Assembly: GCF_050003625.1 (NCBI RefSeq)
Contig: NC_134398.1
Span: forward strand, 90,409,832 to 90,473,831
DNA length: 64,000 nucleotides
Source: Haematobia irritans
Taxonomy: Eukaryota; Arthropoda; Insecta; Diptera; Muscidae
Direction: 5' to 3'
A program made the translations under genes and the position numbers. The stretch's first letter is position 1, and each line of letters begins with the position of its first letter. The notes under the pieces were generated by a model that saw only the letters and a program-made list of their open reading frames with translations, was not told the origin of the DNA and ran no database searches. Positions 1 through 10,624 of the stretch are shown here, one piece after another.

Positions 1-1010
1 GTATGATGAAAAACGTTCAAATTGAATCAAATTATTTTTGTTAACCACAAATAAAACTTTAGGGCGTAATTCTTCATCATAATTATCCACGTGTAATTGT
101 TCTTCACCGGAAAAAATTGACCAAGTGCTTTCTGCTTGTTTTAAAAAGTCAGGACCATTTGCCCATCTAGAAGTGGCTGAAAAATCAACATTATTATAGT
201 TGCGAGTGGCATCATCGACTACATTATCTTTAGTTGGAATCCATCTCTAATTATTTTATTCAGTCTAATCCATTCTATGGGCTACATAGGGTTTATAAGC
301 TCGGTGTTTACTTGAAATCCACTTTAAAACAGTTTTTGAATCACTCCATAAAATTATATTTTCAGAAAGAAAGTTATGATTCCTTTGTACATTTTGTTTT
401 ACTCTGACCCAAAGTACAGCGGCTTGTAATTCCAGGCGAGGAATAGAAACTTTCTTCGAAGGCGAGTATTTTATCGTAGAACAGATACAACTTACACAAA
501 TTGTGCCATCTGCAACTTCAAATCTCCAATATGCAACGGCGGCAAAAGCTTCTTCACTGGCATCAACAAATACATGAAGTTGTAATTTTTCAATCATACC
601 ATATGGGCAGTAAAATCGTGGCAAACGATAATTCGAAATATTTTTTAATTCCGGAATTGGCTCATCCCATCGAACATCACGTCTCCATATACTTCGTAAT
701 ACTAATTTACCGGCGGCTCCGAAAATCATAACAAGCATTTCAAATTCCTTTGGCTCGGAATCAGTTTTTCCAAATCTCCATAAATATCATTGTGATATTC
801 GATCATCAAGCCGGATCATAATTTGATGAAACATCTCTCGAATATCTGCACTGACTACTATTTTTCTACTACGGAAATTAAATAATATGGCGGGCAATGA
901 TTAAATACACTGAGGCCCTTTTAATAAATTATCATTTAAGGATATTCCGTTTACTTTGGCTGCGTCATCAAAAACCAATCTCAATTTTTTATTTTCTTTG
1001 TTACACCCAT
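1..1010 (-). pseudogene. BEL/Pao retrotransposon pol fragment (RT to RNase H)
   Basis: Read on the minus strand from about 1010 down, this encodes the fingers/palm start of a BEL/Pao reverse transcriptase (motif KLRLVFDDAAKVNG, then VSADIREMFHQI carrying the first catalytic Asp) and then the RNase H domain (FVDASEEAFAAVAYWR; ILWSDSKTVLKWI, with the Asp residues). It runs off the window edge. The frame is broken by stops near 910, 800 and 262, and the palm region with the expected YxDD box is missing between the RT start and RNase H. Protease and gag are absent upstream. BEL/Pao elements encode a cytoplasmic polyprotein that copies RNA to DNA. This one cannot, and is an old relic. The family call is sure; the lineage within BEL/Pao is not. 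Confidence 0.85.
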
Positions 1011-1339
1011 GGAAAAATTATTACCAACGGGCTCAAATCGATACCGTACGTTATTGATAGTTAGCCAACCCCGTATGGTGCAATATCAATACCGAACAGT
1101 ATAAGCGGTACGCAAAGCATGAAAGTAACATATGGTATTTTGAAAATACCAATATGTCATTGAAAATAATAGCTAAGCGGTATTAATATTTATACCACAA
1201 ACATTGCGGTATTACCAAATAATACCAGAACGGTATTGGGTTTAATACAAACCCGGAATTTAGTAATACATGTTAGTTTAATAAAACACACGCAATAAAG
1301 AATATTTTCTTTAATGTAGTTAGTATATAAAATACATAC
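1011..1339. other. AT-rich spacer rich in GGTATT/AATACC
   Basis: No gene is visible. Between about 1040 and 1262 the hexamer GGTATT or its complement AATACC recurs in both orientations (for example 1132-1152, 1178-1195, 1210-1240), and it ends in a short hairpin GGGTTTAATACAAACCC near 1238. This could be the remains of a short inverted-repeat element inserted into the BEL relic. I do not recognise it. Confidence 0.4.
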
Positions 1340-1953
1340 TGTTACGTTTTTATATTTAGGCGTTTTGAATTACCCGACAATTACTATATTGTTCGTTTCA
1401 ATAACATTAATCTACAATTTATTTACTATGACTTTACACTATTTCACTTTACAATTTGTTCACTCTGATGTTATTCGTTTGACGCTTTAATTGAGACTGA
1501 CTCGTTAGCAGCATGCGAGCGCTTTTATATATGACGGTCTGGCAATGCGAGAATATTCTGGCAGCACTACAATATTCTGGCAACACCAGAACATTCTTTG
1601 ACAAGAAGAATCTACGACCATTAAGTTATTCATCTGGTGGCTGTCAAACACATATACACTCACATAGATATATGCTCGCATTACTACAACAATAATAACA
1701 ATGACAATAGACAATGAGATGAAATGAGAATGCAAAATAACAAAGCAAAGGGGTTGTTATACTATGAGAGTGTAGGAACTAACATTTCGATATGAAAATA
1801 AGCAAACAAAAGAACATAAAAGAAATTTAGGAAAGTACTAGAAAATGAATAGATGATTCCAACAAGTGAAATTTTATCCTTACAATTTGAAATTTTAAAT
1901 TAACGGAAACTAATTTAAATAAACTTAAATCTATAATTATCAAATTCGTAACA
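1340..1953 (-). repeat. Gypsy copy A 3' LTR (614 bp)
   Basis: Bounded by TGTTACG and CGTAACA. On the minus strand it carries a TATATAAAAG box (complement at about 1528-1537), and a purine-rich tract (complement of CTGCCTCCCGCTTAAG, 1953-1968) directly precedes it. It is about 100 bp longer than its partner at 4261, through an extra block near 1375-1460 and small indels. Confidence 0.88.
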
Positions 1954-1957
1954 CTGC

Positions 1958-2840
1958 CTCCCGCTTAAGCCTGTTCGTCCCGAACAGGCACAGAACCTGT
2001 TCCGTAAGGAGCCAATCGTTCCAACTTCAACTCAGTTCCGAATAGACCATTGGCCGGTGTTCGAGAGGTGGAATCATGAATGGCAGATCTATAGGACAGC
2101 AAAAACTTTGGTATATGCTCGTCCCAATCGAAGATGTTCCTCCAGAGTGCGATTTAACCTTTCTACCATGCCATCGGATTGTGGGTGTAATGGCGTAGTT
2201 CTCGTTTTCTTGATACCAAGGGATTCAAACATCTCTTTGAATATGGCCAATTCAAAATTTCTTCCCTGGTTTGAGTGAATCTCGGACGGCACACCGTAGC
2301 GACATATCCAGTTTTTGTTGACCACATCCACAATCGTTTTTGCCTCTTGGTTTGGAATTGCATACACCTCCGGCCATTTGCTGAAGTAATCCATGACCAC
2401 AAGGACATAACGGTTTCCAGAATCACTTACTGGGAAAGGACCTGCCACGTCCATTGCTATTCTTTCAAACGGGGCTCCTGGTCTATAGGACCTCGACTTT
2501 TCCTTGTTGGATCTTTCGCCTTCATGCACTTCTCGCAATTGGCTACCCATTCAGCAATTGATTTCTGGCATCCAACCCAGTAGAATCGTTGCTTCACTTT
2601 CTCGGCTGTTTTGGTTATTCCCAGATGACCTCCACTGGGACCATTATGGAACTCCGCCAAAACATCTCTTATTTTGGAATCCGGTACGATGATCAAATTT
2701 CGGCTGCTCTTCCATCTTCGCCTTCTTGCCTTCTCACTAGAACTAAACTATCCCATTGAGCCCAGTATGATTTCATAAGTGGGCTTTCGGCTGCGATGTC
2801 TTTCTTACTGGGTTTCTTATTTTCTTCTTTTGCCGAAATA
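1958..2840 (-). pseudogene. Gypsy copy A integrase, truncated
   Basis: The sense strand shows the end of RNase H (near 2700-2830), then the integrase zinc-binding domain (SGGHLGITKTAEKVKQRF; CEKC), then the rve core with MDVAGPFP (first Asp), NQGRNFELA (second catalytic position, Asn where copy C has Asp) and GMVERLNRTLEEHL (Glu). After that a deletion joins it to the last residues of pol, and the reading frame also shifts near 2460-2550. Integrase normally inserts the cDNA into the chromosome. With the Asp-to-Asn change at position two and the deleted C-terminal half, this copy would be inactive. Copy C at 38813-39826 has the longer form. Confidence 0.85.
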
Positions 2841-4170
2841 ATTTTTTTCAGAATTGGATCTTTACGTTGCTCTGTTGACCAGTCTGTGTCAGATTCGATG
2901 TGTAACTGCTGACATTTACAACTGTCTCCTTTGGTTCAGCCTTCGAGTAGCGTGTGCTTTCTACATTGCAATGCCGTCGTGTCAAGGCTTGATCAATAAC
3001 TTGTTTGCCACCTTCTCTATTATCCGCAAAATACAAATTTGAGTCGCTTGGCTTTGTGGTCGCCTTCCTATGATTATTGTTTAATGGAGATGGCGGGATT
3101 GACCCCGATGTTTTACGCCACGCTTTACATTCCCGGGAAAGATGTCCAGCCTTATCACAGTTATAGCATTTTATTCTAGATTTATTTGCTTGCTGCTTCA
3201 TTTCTTGCATTATCTGCCTTAGAGCCTCTTTTACCAATTCGATGACTGATTTTGATTCTTCACACTCGGTCTCTACTCTGCGTACTTTGTGAATTTGAGG
3301 CCGTGCCAGCAATCTCGCAGTCTCTTGCACAAGTGCAAATGTTACTGTTTCTGTGAATGTGGCTTTTTGTGCGGCATATGTTGCACATTTTATCTCAGGG
3401 TCTCGAATGCCATTCACAAAAGTCTCAATCTGATACGATCTATAAGAGGATGATTCTCTCCAGAGTATGCCAAACGCACTAGCCGCTAAACTTCTGTTGC
3501 GAAGTCTTGTAGGGTTTCATTCGATTTCTGAATTCTTCCTCTCAATTTCATTGTGAAGATGTCCTGCTTGTGCTCTCCACCATACTTGCGTTGAAGTGCC
3601 GCTATTACTTCATTATAGTTATTTCTCGAAGCAGTGGGAATGCTTTGTATCACATCAGCAGCATTGCCCTTTAATGCCAATAGAAGTTCAATTGCTTTAT
3701 CTTCGTCATTCCACAAATTTCTACAAGCAACCATTTCGAATTGGAATTTGAAGATATCAAATGACGTTGAGCCATCGAAAACAGGAGTTTTGATTTTTGA
3801 GCCCTCGATGACACGCATTGGACCACCTTTAATTTCCAGCTCTGACATTTTTTTCTCGATGTGTAGAATCTTCTCATCATGAACCATAATTTTCTCAACC
3901 ACCGAAAGAACTTTCTTATCCAATTCCACAATTTGATTTTCTATATGGTCCACACGTTTCTCCATGCCTTCAGAAATTTGTTGTAGTTTTTCATTGATAA
4001 TTCTAGAATCTTCGTCGAATTTTTCTTCCAATTTTCTAGAACTTGCTTCCATTTGTAGGGCATTTTCTTCCAGCAATTTTCTTCCATTTGTTGGGCATTT
4101 TCTTTCAGCAATTTTCTTCCATTTTTCTAGAATTTTCTTCCATTTATATAATTTTCTTCCATTATATATA
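2841..4170 (-). pseudogene. Gypsy copy A gag
   Basis: Two frames, 3486-4076 and 2848-3417, make up the gag protein, separated by a frameshift and stop near 3420-3490. The N-terminal part is a Met/Glu/Lys/Asn-rich heptad region (repeats of the LEENAL-MEASSRKLEE kind) that should form a coiled coil. Then comes a retrotransposon gag core (FDGSTSFDIFKFQFEMVACR), and then one CCHC knuckle (CYNCDKAGHLSREC). The SAP-like head seen in copies B and C is absent here: the coiled-coil repeats follow shortly after the primer site. Gag packages the RNA in cytoplasmic particles. Confidence 0.85.
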
Positions 4171-4240
4171 ATATGTAAAACTAATACAATTTATATAATC
4201 ACAAACAAATTAAACGTAACATTAAAATTTTTTTTTCGTT

Positions 4241-4258
4241 CTCCCACTTCTGACACCA
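4241..4258 (-). other. Primer-binding site, tRNA-Leu-like (copy A)
   Basis: Immediately inside the 5' LTR the sense strand reads TGGTGTCAGAAGTGGGAG. This resembles the complement of the 3' end of tRNA-Leu (TGGTGTCAGGAGTGGGA) with one difference. The tRNA assignment comes from memory of tRNA 3' ends. The position directly after the LTR is seen. Confidence 0.65.
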
Positions 4259-4260
4259 AT

Positions 4261-4774
4261 TGTTACATTTTTATCTTTTGGCGTTTTTAATTACCCGACA
4301 ATTAAAATACGTTATTCGTTTGACACTTTAATTAAAACTGACTAGTTAGCAGCATGCGAGCGCTTTTATATATGACGGTCTGGCAATGCGAGAATATTCT
4401 GGCAACGCCAGAACATTCTTTGACAACGCTAGAAGAATGTACGACCATTAAGTTATTCATCTGGTGGCTGCCAAACATATATACACTCACATAGATATAT
4501 GCTCGCATTACAACAATAACAATGACATTAGACAATGAGATGAAATGAGAATGCAAAATAACAAAGCAAAGGGGTTGTTATACTATGAGAGAATAAGAAC
4601 TAACATTTGGATATGAAAATAAGCAAACAAAAGAACATAAAAGAAATTTAGGAAAGTACTAGAAAATGAATAGATGATTCCAACAAGTGAAATTTTATCG
4701 TAACAATTTGAAATTTTAAATTAACGGAAACTAATTTAAATAAACTTAAATCTATAATTATCAAATTCGTAACA
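4261..4774 (-). repeat. Gypsy copy A 5' LTR (514 bp)
   Basis: This pairs with 1340-1953 and shares its terminal sequences and a TATATAAAAG box (complement near 4365). In the sense direction its first 100 bp match the first 100 bp of copy B's LTR at 4803 closely, but the middle differs, so A and B are distinct subfamilies of one family. Confidence 0.88.
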
Positions 4775-4802
4775 ATACATATACCTCATTTTCTCATCTT
4801 AT

Positions 4803-5497
4803 TGTTACGAATTTGATATTTCTAGATTTAAGTTTATTCAAATTAGTTTCCGTTAATTTAAAATTTAAAATTGTAACGGTCAAATTACGTCATCATTTGT
4901 CAAAATCATTTTTTTATTTTCTAGTACTTTCCTAAACATCTTTTGTGTTCTTAATTTCCCAATCGTTCATTTAAAGCAACCCCTTGTGTTTTGTTATCTC
5001 CATTGCTTATTGTTATAGTTGTAGTAATATGACCATAATCATTGATGCCTGTGCGACATCTGCCAGATAGTAGAATGTTCTAGATGATTATAGCCAAGAT
5101 AATGAGTTTAAGCCGATAAATATGTGCGATTTCGCCCGAGCGACATCTGCCAGTTAGTAGAATGTTCTACATGATTGTAGCCAATACAATGAGCATAAGC
5201 CGATAAATATGTGCGATATCGCCCGTGCGACATCTATCAGATAGTAGTAGAATAGTCTAGAATGTTGTAGGCCAGACTATAGAGAATTTTCGATATCGTT
5301 ATACAGTACTATAAAAGAGCTGACAGAGGGAGCTGTGAAGTCAGTCGTAAGCTAAAATTCATATAACATAGTACACATCGTAGAGCAAATAAGTAAAACC
5401 TATCGTTAAGCAAATAAATTGTAGATTGTCGTTATTTGAAAAGAACTGTGTTTTTATTATCGGGTTATTTAACACGCCTCAATATAAAAACGTAACA
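4803..5497 (+). repeat. Gypsy copy B 5' LTR (695 bp)
   Basis: Starts TGTTACG and ends CGTAACA, followed by a primer site at 5500-5514 (TGGTGTCGGAAGTGA) of the same tRNA-Leu-like type. The middle carries tandem units of about 93 bp around TGTGCGATATCGCCCGTGCG (5051-5250). R region and polyadenylation signal AATAAA are near 5409-5416. No matching 3' LTR is found, because the element is cut at 7254. Confidence 0.88.
5310..5345 (+). promoter_or_regulatory. LTR core promoter: TATA box and initiator
   Basis: TATAAAAG at 5310 and the arthropod initiator TCAGT at 5341 are 31 bp apart, the usual TATA-to-start spacing. The same pair, at the same spacing, occurs in the LTR of copy C (TATAAAAG 40731, TCAGT 40762). 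This conservation supports it as the transcription start of the family. Confidence 0.7.
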
Positions 5498-5536
5498 ATT
5501 GGTGTCGGAAGTGAAATAACGAAAAAAAAATCTACA

Positions 5537-6838
5537 ATGATGTATAAGGAGCTTCGAGTGGAAGACTTGAAAAAGGAATTGAACAAACTGGAGCAGCCGA
5601 ATACAGGAAACAATGCTCAGCTTCTAAAGCGTCTACTAGAATAGTTCGAACGGCGCAAAATGGATATCGAGACACATGAGTTTGGTTATAAGGAGGACAT
5701 TGACGAATCAATACTCGTCAATACCAGCAGTGTAGAAAATCCATCTGTGGCTTCAAGTGTTGTGGATTACACATCAACGCTCAATGTTTTGAGCACAATG
5801 ATGGAAGAAAATTCTAGAAAATTGCTGGAAGAAAATGCCCTAAAAATGGAAGCAAACTCTAGAAAATGGGACGAAAATTCTAGAATTCTCAATGAGAAAC
5901 TACAACAAATTTCTGAAGGTATGGAGATGCGTGTGGACCCAATAGAGAGTCAAATTGTGGAATTAGATAAGTAAGTCCCTTCCGTGGAAGAAAAAATTGT
6001 GGTTCATGATGAGAATTTTCTACACCTTGAGAAAAAATGTCAGAACTAGAAATAAAAGGTGGTCCAGTACGCGTTATCGAGGGCTCCAAAACTAAAGCTC
6101 CTGTTTTCGATGGTTCAACTTCATTTGATGTATTCAAATTCCAATTCGAAATTGTTGCTTGTAGAAATTTGTTGAATGATGATGACAAAGTAATTGAACT
6201 TCTGTTGGTATTGAAGGGTAATGCAGGCGATGTGATACAAAGCATTCCCGTTCCTTCTAGAAATAATTATAATGAAGTAATAGCGGCACTACAACGCAAG
6301 TACGGTGGAGAACATAAGCAAGACATCTTTAGAATGGAATTAAGAGGTAGAGTCCAGGAATCAAACGAGACTCTACAAGACTGCAACATAAGTTGAGCGG
6401 TTGGTGTTATTGACATACCCAGGAGAGAGTCATCCACTTGTGGACCGCATCAAGATTGAGACCTTTGTAAATGGCATTCGACACCCAGACATAAAATGTG
6501 CTACATATGCGTCACAAAAAGCTACATTTGTTGAAACTGTAACATTTGCCCTTGCACAAGAGACAGCGAGAGTACTAGCACGTCCTCAAGTTCACAAAAT
6601 ACGTAAGGTGGAGACCGAGAATAACAAATCAAATTCCGTGATTGATTCAGTGAAAGAAGCCGTTAAGCAGGCAATGCAAGAAATGAAGCAGGAGACAACA
6701 AAATTCAGAATGAAGTGCTATAACTGTGATAAGCCTGGACATGTTGCTCGCGCATGTAATGCACGTCGTAAGCGATCAAGATCGAAATCGCCATCCCCAT
6801 CAAGCAATAGCCATGTGTGGCTAGTGAATCACCTTTAA
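5537..6838 (+). pseudogene. Gypsy copy B gag with SAP-like head and CCHC knuckle
   Basis: Start chosen at the ATG at 5537, 23 bp after the primer site. Order: a SAP-like helix-extended-helix motif (YKELRVEDLKKELNKLEQ, then GNNAQLLKRLLE), an acidic linker, a coiled coil of MEENSRKLLEENALKME-type heptads (about 5800-5900), the gag core FDGSTSFDVFKFQFEI, and a CCHC knuckle CYNCDKPGHVARAC followed by an Arg/Ser-rich tail (KRSRSKSPSPSS). Stops at 5642 and 5972 and a frameshift near 6385 break it. SAP motifs bind AT-rich DNA in scaffold proteins. A SAP-like head on a gypsy gag suggests chromatin or DNA contact, but that is inference. Confidence 0.85.
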
Positions 6839-7254
6839 AGTAAATCGAGCTAGTTCAGCGGGGCAAGAGCTGGCTCCCACATATGATGGACCCACAATCT
6901 CCATAGCAATATTAACACAGAAAAATAACAATTCAACTGTCGCGGGGTTTATTAACGGCGACAAGCGTACATTGACGTTGGATACGGGTGCTTCGAAGTC
7001 TATCATTAGATCAGACATAGTAAAGAAAAAGTTACACCATTGATTGGAGTCAAACTACGAACAGCCACAGGGGAACCTGCAACAGTATATTGGAAGTCGC
7101 CATGAAGTTAACTATTGCTAACATATCCGTTAAGTATGTGTTCATTGTGGCCGATATAGTAGATGAAGTTATAATAGGTGCGGATTTCATGATTTCCTTT
7201 GGTCTAAACCTGGATATGAAACGTCGTGTCATGACCTGGTCCAATACCGATGAT
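6839..7254 (+). pseudogene. Gypsy copy B protease fragment
   Basis: A retropepsin follows gag in another frame: LTLDTGASKSIIRSDIV (about 6970-7020, with the catalytic DTG) and then VIIGADFMISFGLNLDM (about 7165-7220), the usual second half. A frameshift lies near 7040. The reading frame ends abruptly at 7254, where the BEL LTR begins (TGCGTAG at 7255). RT and integrase of copy B are not found on the far side of the BEL element. Confidence 0.8.
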
Positions 7255-7585
7255 TGCGTAGCACCGAAAAATAAAATAAATAAAAACACAAGGATTTAGT
7301 TTTTCTTTTCAGTATTCTTTCAATAAAACGTAATTTTATTGAATTTTGGGAGATTGATATTTACCTTTTTCACAAAATCGTTCTTACAAGGACGTAATCC
7401 AATAACGATTAAAAACAAAAGCTTAGACGCCGAAAGACGGTAATGGCGCGACTCGTTAGAAAAATGTAACGAATTGTGCTGAAAGCACAGAGCTGCATCC
7501 AGAGCTTAGGGTACATTTTCTAACGAGGGGGAAATTGTCATTTTACACTATTTTAAGTCCCCATCTAACGAATAAATTTTGATCA
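7255..7585 (-). repeat. BEL 3' LTR (331 bp)
   Basis: Shares nearly all its sequence with 14909-15237, from TGCGTAGCACCG to TTTTGATCA. The polypurine tract follows at 7604-7616 on the plus map, in the place expected for a 3' LTR on the minus strand. Confidence 0.88.
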
Positions 7586-7856
7586 TACGAATTTGAACTT
7601 AAACATTCCGCCCGCCTTGCAACATCCAGCTATGTTGTAATTGAAATTCATTAATTCATAGAATATTACATACAATATATTAATATCAAAATAAATATAA
7701 AATGCGATGTCAGTTTCATTTTCAAATTGAGCAATTCTTTCATTTTATTCCATATTTTCATCTTTTCAAACTTCATAAACTTAACTAAGTGCTCGTAGAG
7801 CCGTTGACCCGGAGGGTCTGCAGTGTCTGGGTTTTTGGCCAGGATGACCTACGACA

Positions 7857-9419
7857 CTTATGGGTGACATTGACCTGACACTACCCAGCCGAATATCATC
7901 AGCTGCGCCAAGGGGAATCCCGGACTCGAAAACATTTGAGGCTTAATAACCCTTGTGTATACGTCGGGCCCTAGGACCAACCCCACCCCGGAAGGACGAT
8001 AAAACACTGGATCGGCCAGCTCGAGACCTTCAAAATGCTCTCGTATGGAGTCTGGAGCCGACGCCGATGGGGTGACCACACTGGATAGATCTGTCACCCG
8101 GGCAGAAAAAAATCAATTTATTTTCCGCGTTGTGCCGGGATACAACGACCAGCGGACAAAAGGCGTTCTGCGCTGTCATTGCCGAAGTAAGCCGTAAGCT
8201 TTGGGCAACACTACTGCACATCATACTGTACCCCGCACACGGGTCGAGGACAGCTCGGACGGGAATTCGACGATCGGACAAGACGAGTATCAAGTGACAT
8301 TGACCTGACACTACCCAGCCGAATATCATCAGCTGCGCCAAGGGGAATCCCGGACTCGAAAACATTTGAGGCTTAATAACCCTTGTGTATACGTCGGGCC
8401 CTAGGACCAACCCCACCCCGGAAGGACGATAAAACACTGGATCGGCCAGCTCGAGACCTTCAAAATGCTCTCGTATGGAGTCTGGAGCCGACGCCGATGG
8501 GGTGACCACACTGGATAGATCTGTCACCCGGGCAGAAAAAAATCAATTTATTTTCCGCGTTGTGCCGGGATACAACGACCAGCGGACAAAAGGCGTTCTG
8601 CGCTGTCATTGCCGAAGTAAGCCGTAAGCTTTGGGCAACACTACTGCACATCATACTGTACCCCGCACACGGGTCGAGGACAGCTCGGACGGGAATTCGA
8701 CGATCGGACAAGACGAGTATCAAGACAATAGTTGGACCAAGCGTAACTGTTGGTTGCAAAACTAATAGCGGACTAAAAATGGGAGTTGCATTTGTAAAGC
8801 AGTACGCGGACGAATTAACGGACGAACTTGATTTTGACTTTCTCTTAGACAACTCGGACGATGGAGCGGAAGGACTTTGTTGTTGGTCGAATGAGTGCAG
8901 AAGCGTATGGTGGCTCTCTCCGCATTCGCGACACCTTTCGCGACTATTGCAGGTCGATCGCATGTGTGACCTGCCCAGACAGTTGGAGCACACCCGATGA
9001 AGAACTACGGTGCGCAACCTTTGCTCCAACCGCATTTTCAAGAACCTGCGGCACGACCGTAGATTATGCTTCCGCCTACACAGTACACAATTGTTCGAAT
9101 GAACCCTGGTGTTCGAGTCCGAATTTCTTTGGACAGTCCCCGTAGGGGAAGACGACGATTTTGCTGCCTTAGTTGCGGATACTTCAGCTGGAGCCGTATC
9201 AGCCCCCGACGGAGGGACAACTGTTTGCATCGGTACTACCTCTTGTGAAGAGGCGACGACTGGGGTCATCCCGACGTCAGGGACCTGCTCGATAGCTGGT
9301 AACGGCTCGCGAAGAACCGGTGCAACATCACTTTCTATAATCTCTCTTTCCTCATCGGACATCGGGACGTCATCTTCGTAGTCAGGAAGAGTCTTAAAAA
9401 TGTCCCTCATATTTTCCAT
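7857..9419 (-). pseudogene. BEL extra 3' ORF: three zinc knuckles plus second retropepsin-like domain
   Basis: This ORF begins with an ATG at 9419, 46 bp beyond the end of pol. The N-terminus is acidic (MSDEEREIIESD) and then Ser/Pro/Thr-rich. Residues about 110-175 carry three zinc knuckles: CVLCRRKHNLRSC, CSNCLGRSHMRSTC and CRECGESHHTLLH. Then comes a retropepsin-like half with LDPCAG at the catalytic position and a C-terminal half (LADPVFYRPSGVG, GPDVYTRVIKP, FGWVVSG). The layout copies the gag-protease junction of the main polyprotein (knuckles ending CQGRHHTLLH; protease ALIDPASEAS), but there is no RT afterwards and no DUF1759-type gag head. A one-base excess in a T run near 8540 and a 430-bp tandem duplication break it. 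It could be an accessory nucleic-acid-binding protein. No function can be claimed. Confidence 0.7.
7865..8724 (-). repeat. 430-bp perfect-looking tandem duplication
   Basis: Units 7865-8294 and 8295-8724 look identical base for base by eye. The duplicated piece is the protease-like half of the 3' ORF. 430 is not a multiple of three, so the second unit is out of frame with the first. Confidence 0.9.
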
Positions 9420-9464
9420 TGTACTGCGAAAGGAAGATGACGCTTCTATACGAACTATCGAAAA

Positions 9465-10620
9465 CTATTCGGTCAGTATGACCAATTTTACCACCGGTCG
9501 TCTTACAACACCGTTTGCCGTTCTCACGTCAGCAACTCTAACGCGCCCATCAGATCCCGGGTGGGAGTCATCGACGCGACCTAACTTCCACGATGTAGGA
9601 GGCAATTGCTCATCACGAATTACTACCAAGTCCCCTACTTCGATATCACGCTGCGGAAATTTCCATTTATATCTTCTCTGTAAACCTTTCAAATATTCCT
9701 CCTTCCACCGTAAACAGAATTGTTGCGACAACGCCTTCATTTTCCTAAATCGATGCACCAAATGAAGTGGGGATTCCTCCTCTAACTGTTCAGGAGGCGC
9801 CAGGATCGGAGATCGTACCAAAAAATGACCAGGCATAAGTGCCACCAAATCCTGAGAACTTTCACTCATCGGACACAACGGCCTAGAATTCAAACAAGCC
9901 TCAATTCTCGAAAGAACAGTCGAAAACTCTTCAAATGTATATTTGAATCCTGATGCATGCTTCCTAAAATGCGTCTTGAAGCTTTTGACAGCAGCTTCCC
10001 AGAGGCCACCCATATGTGGCGCTCCGGAAGGGATAAACTGCCATTAAAGCTGCTGAAACTGGTATGCGGAACACACCTTATAACGTCCCTCCTTAAGAAC
10101 ACATCTCAATTCTTTTTCCATTTCGCGTGAAGCGCCTACAAAATTCGTACCATTATCCGAAAAAATGGTCTTGGGACAACCACGCCGAGATATAAATCTG
10201 TGAAAGGCGGCCAGAAACGTTGTCGTAGACAAGTCTGATGTGGCTTCCAAGTGTATGACCTTCGGCGAAAAACATACTAAAACGCAAACATAACCCTTCG
10301 TTATCTTACATGCACGCCCTATAAATGACTTAATATCGAAAGGCTCCGCAAAATCAACGCCAGTCGTAGTAAACGGTCTGGTAAGCACAGTTCTCTCCGG
10401 TGGGAGAACCGCCATGATCTGCGTACAAGACTTCTTCCTATCCAACAGACACCGTTTACACCGGTTGATAGTCGACCTAATCAAAGATGTCAAACGAGGA
10501 ATCCAATACTCAATTCGAATAAGACGTAGAACCAACTGGTTCCCTCCGTGAATAGATATGTCGTGAACATATTTCACCAGTAACCTAGCGAATCTACTAT
10601 TATACGGCACTATAATTGGA
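9465..10620 (-). pseudogene. BEL integrase
   Basis: Sense order: zinc-binding domain (H-x-N-Q-L..., CKRCLLDRK), rve core with GVDFAEPF (first Asp), TIFSDNGTNF (second Asp) and GGLWEAAVKSFK (Glu), then the DUF5641-type C-terminal domain found in BEL polyproteins (WKLGRVDDSHPGSDGRVRVADV). One in-frame TAA at 10044-10046 splits it; everything on either side is in the same frame. The catalytic triad is intact, so this is the best preserved part of pol. It ends at 9465, just before the 3' ORF. Confidence 0.88.
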
Positions 10621-10624
10621 TGTC

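Larger units (their letters stand above)
1340..4774 (-). mobile_element. Gypsy LTR retrotransposon, copy A (internally deleted)
   Basis: A complete insertion on the minus strand. The LTRs at 1340-1953 and 4261-4774 begin TGTTACG and end CGTAACA on the plus strand. ATAC lies directly outside both ends (1336-1339 and 4775-4778), a 4-bp target duplication as expected for gypsy integrases. Order in the sense direction: 5' LTR, tRNA-Leu-like primer site, gag with coiled coil and CCHC knuckle, then a direct jump into the integrase. Protease, RT and nearly all of RNase H are deleted. The two LTRs differ by about 100 bp of indels, so the insertion is not recent. The same family occurs as copy B (4803-7254) and copy C (36770-40908). 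Confidence 0.92.

Noticed and set aside
2057..2692. Plus-strand open frames opposite the gypsy integrase
   Set aside because: Antisense shadows of the minus-strand integrase and gag coding sequence.
8560..9381. Plus-strand open frames opposite the BEL 3' ORF
   Set aside because: Antisense shadows; the minus-strand frame has the zinc knuckles and protease motifs.
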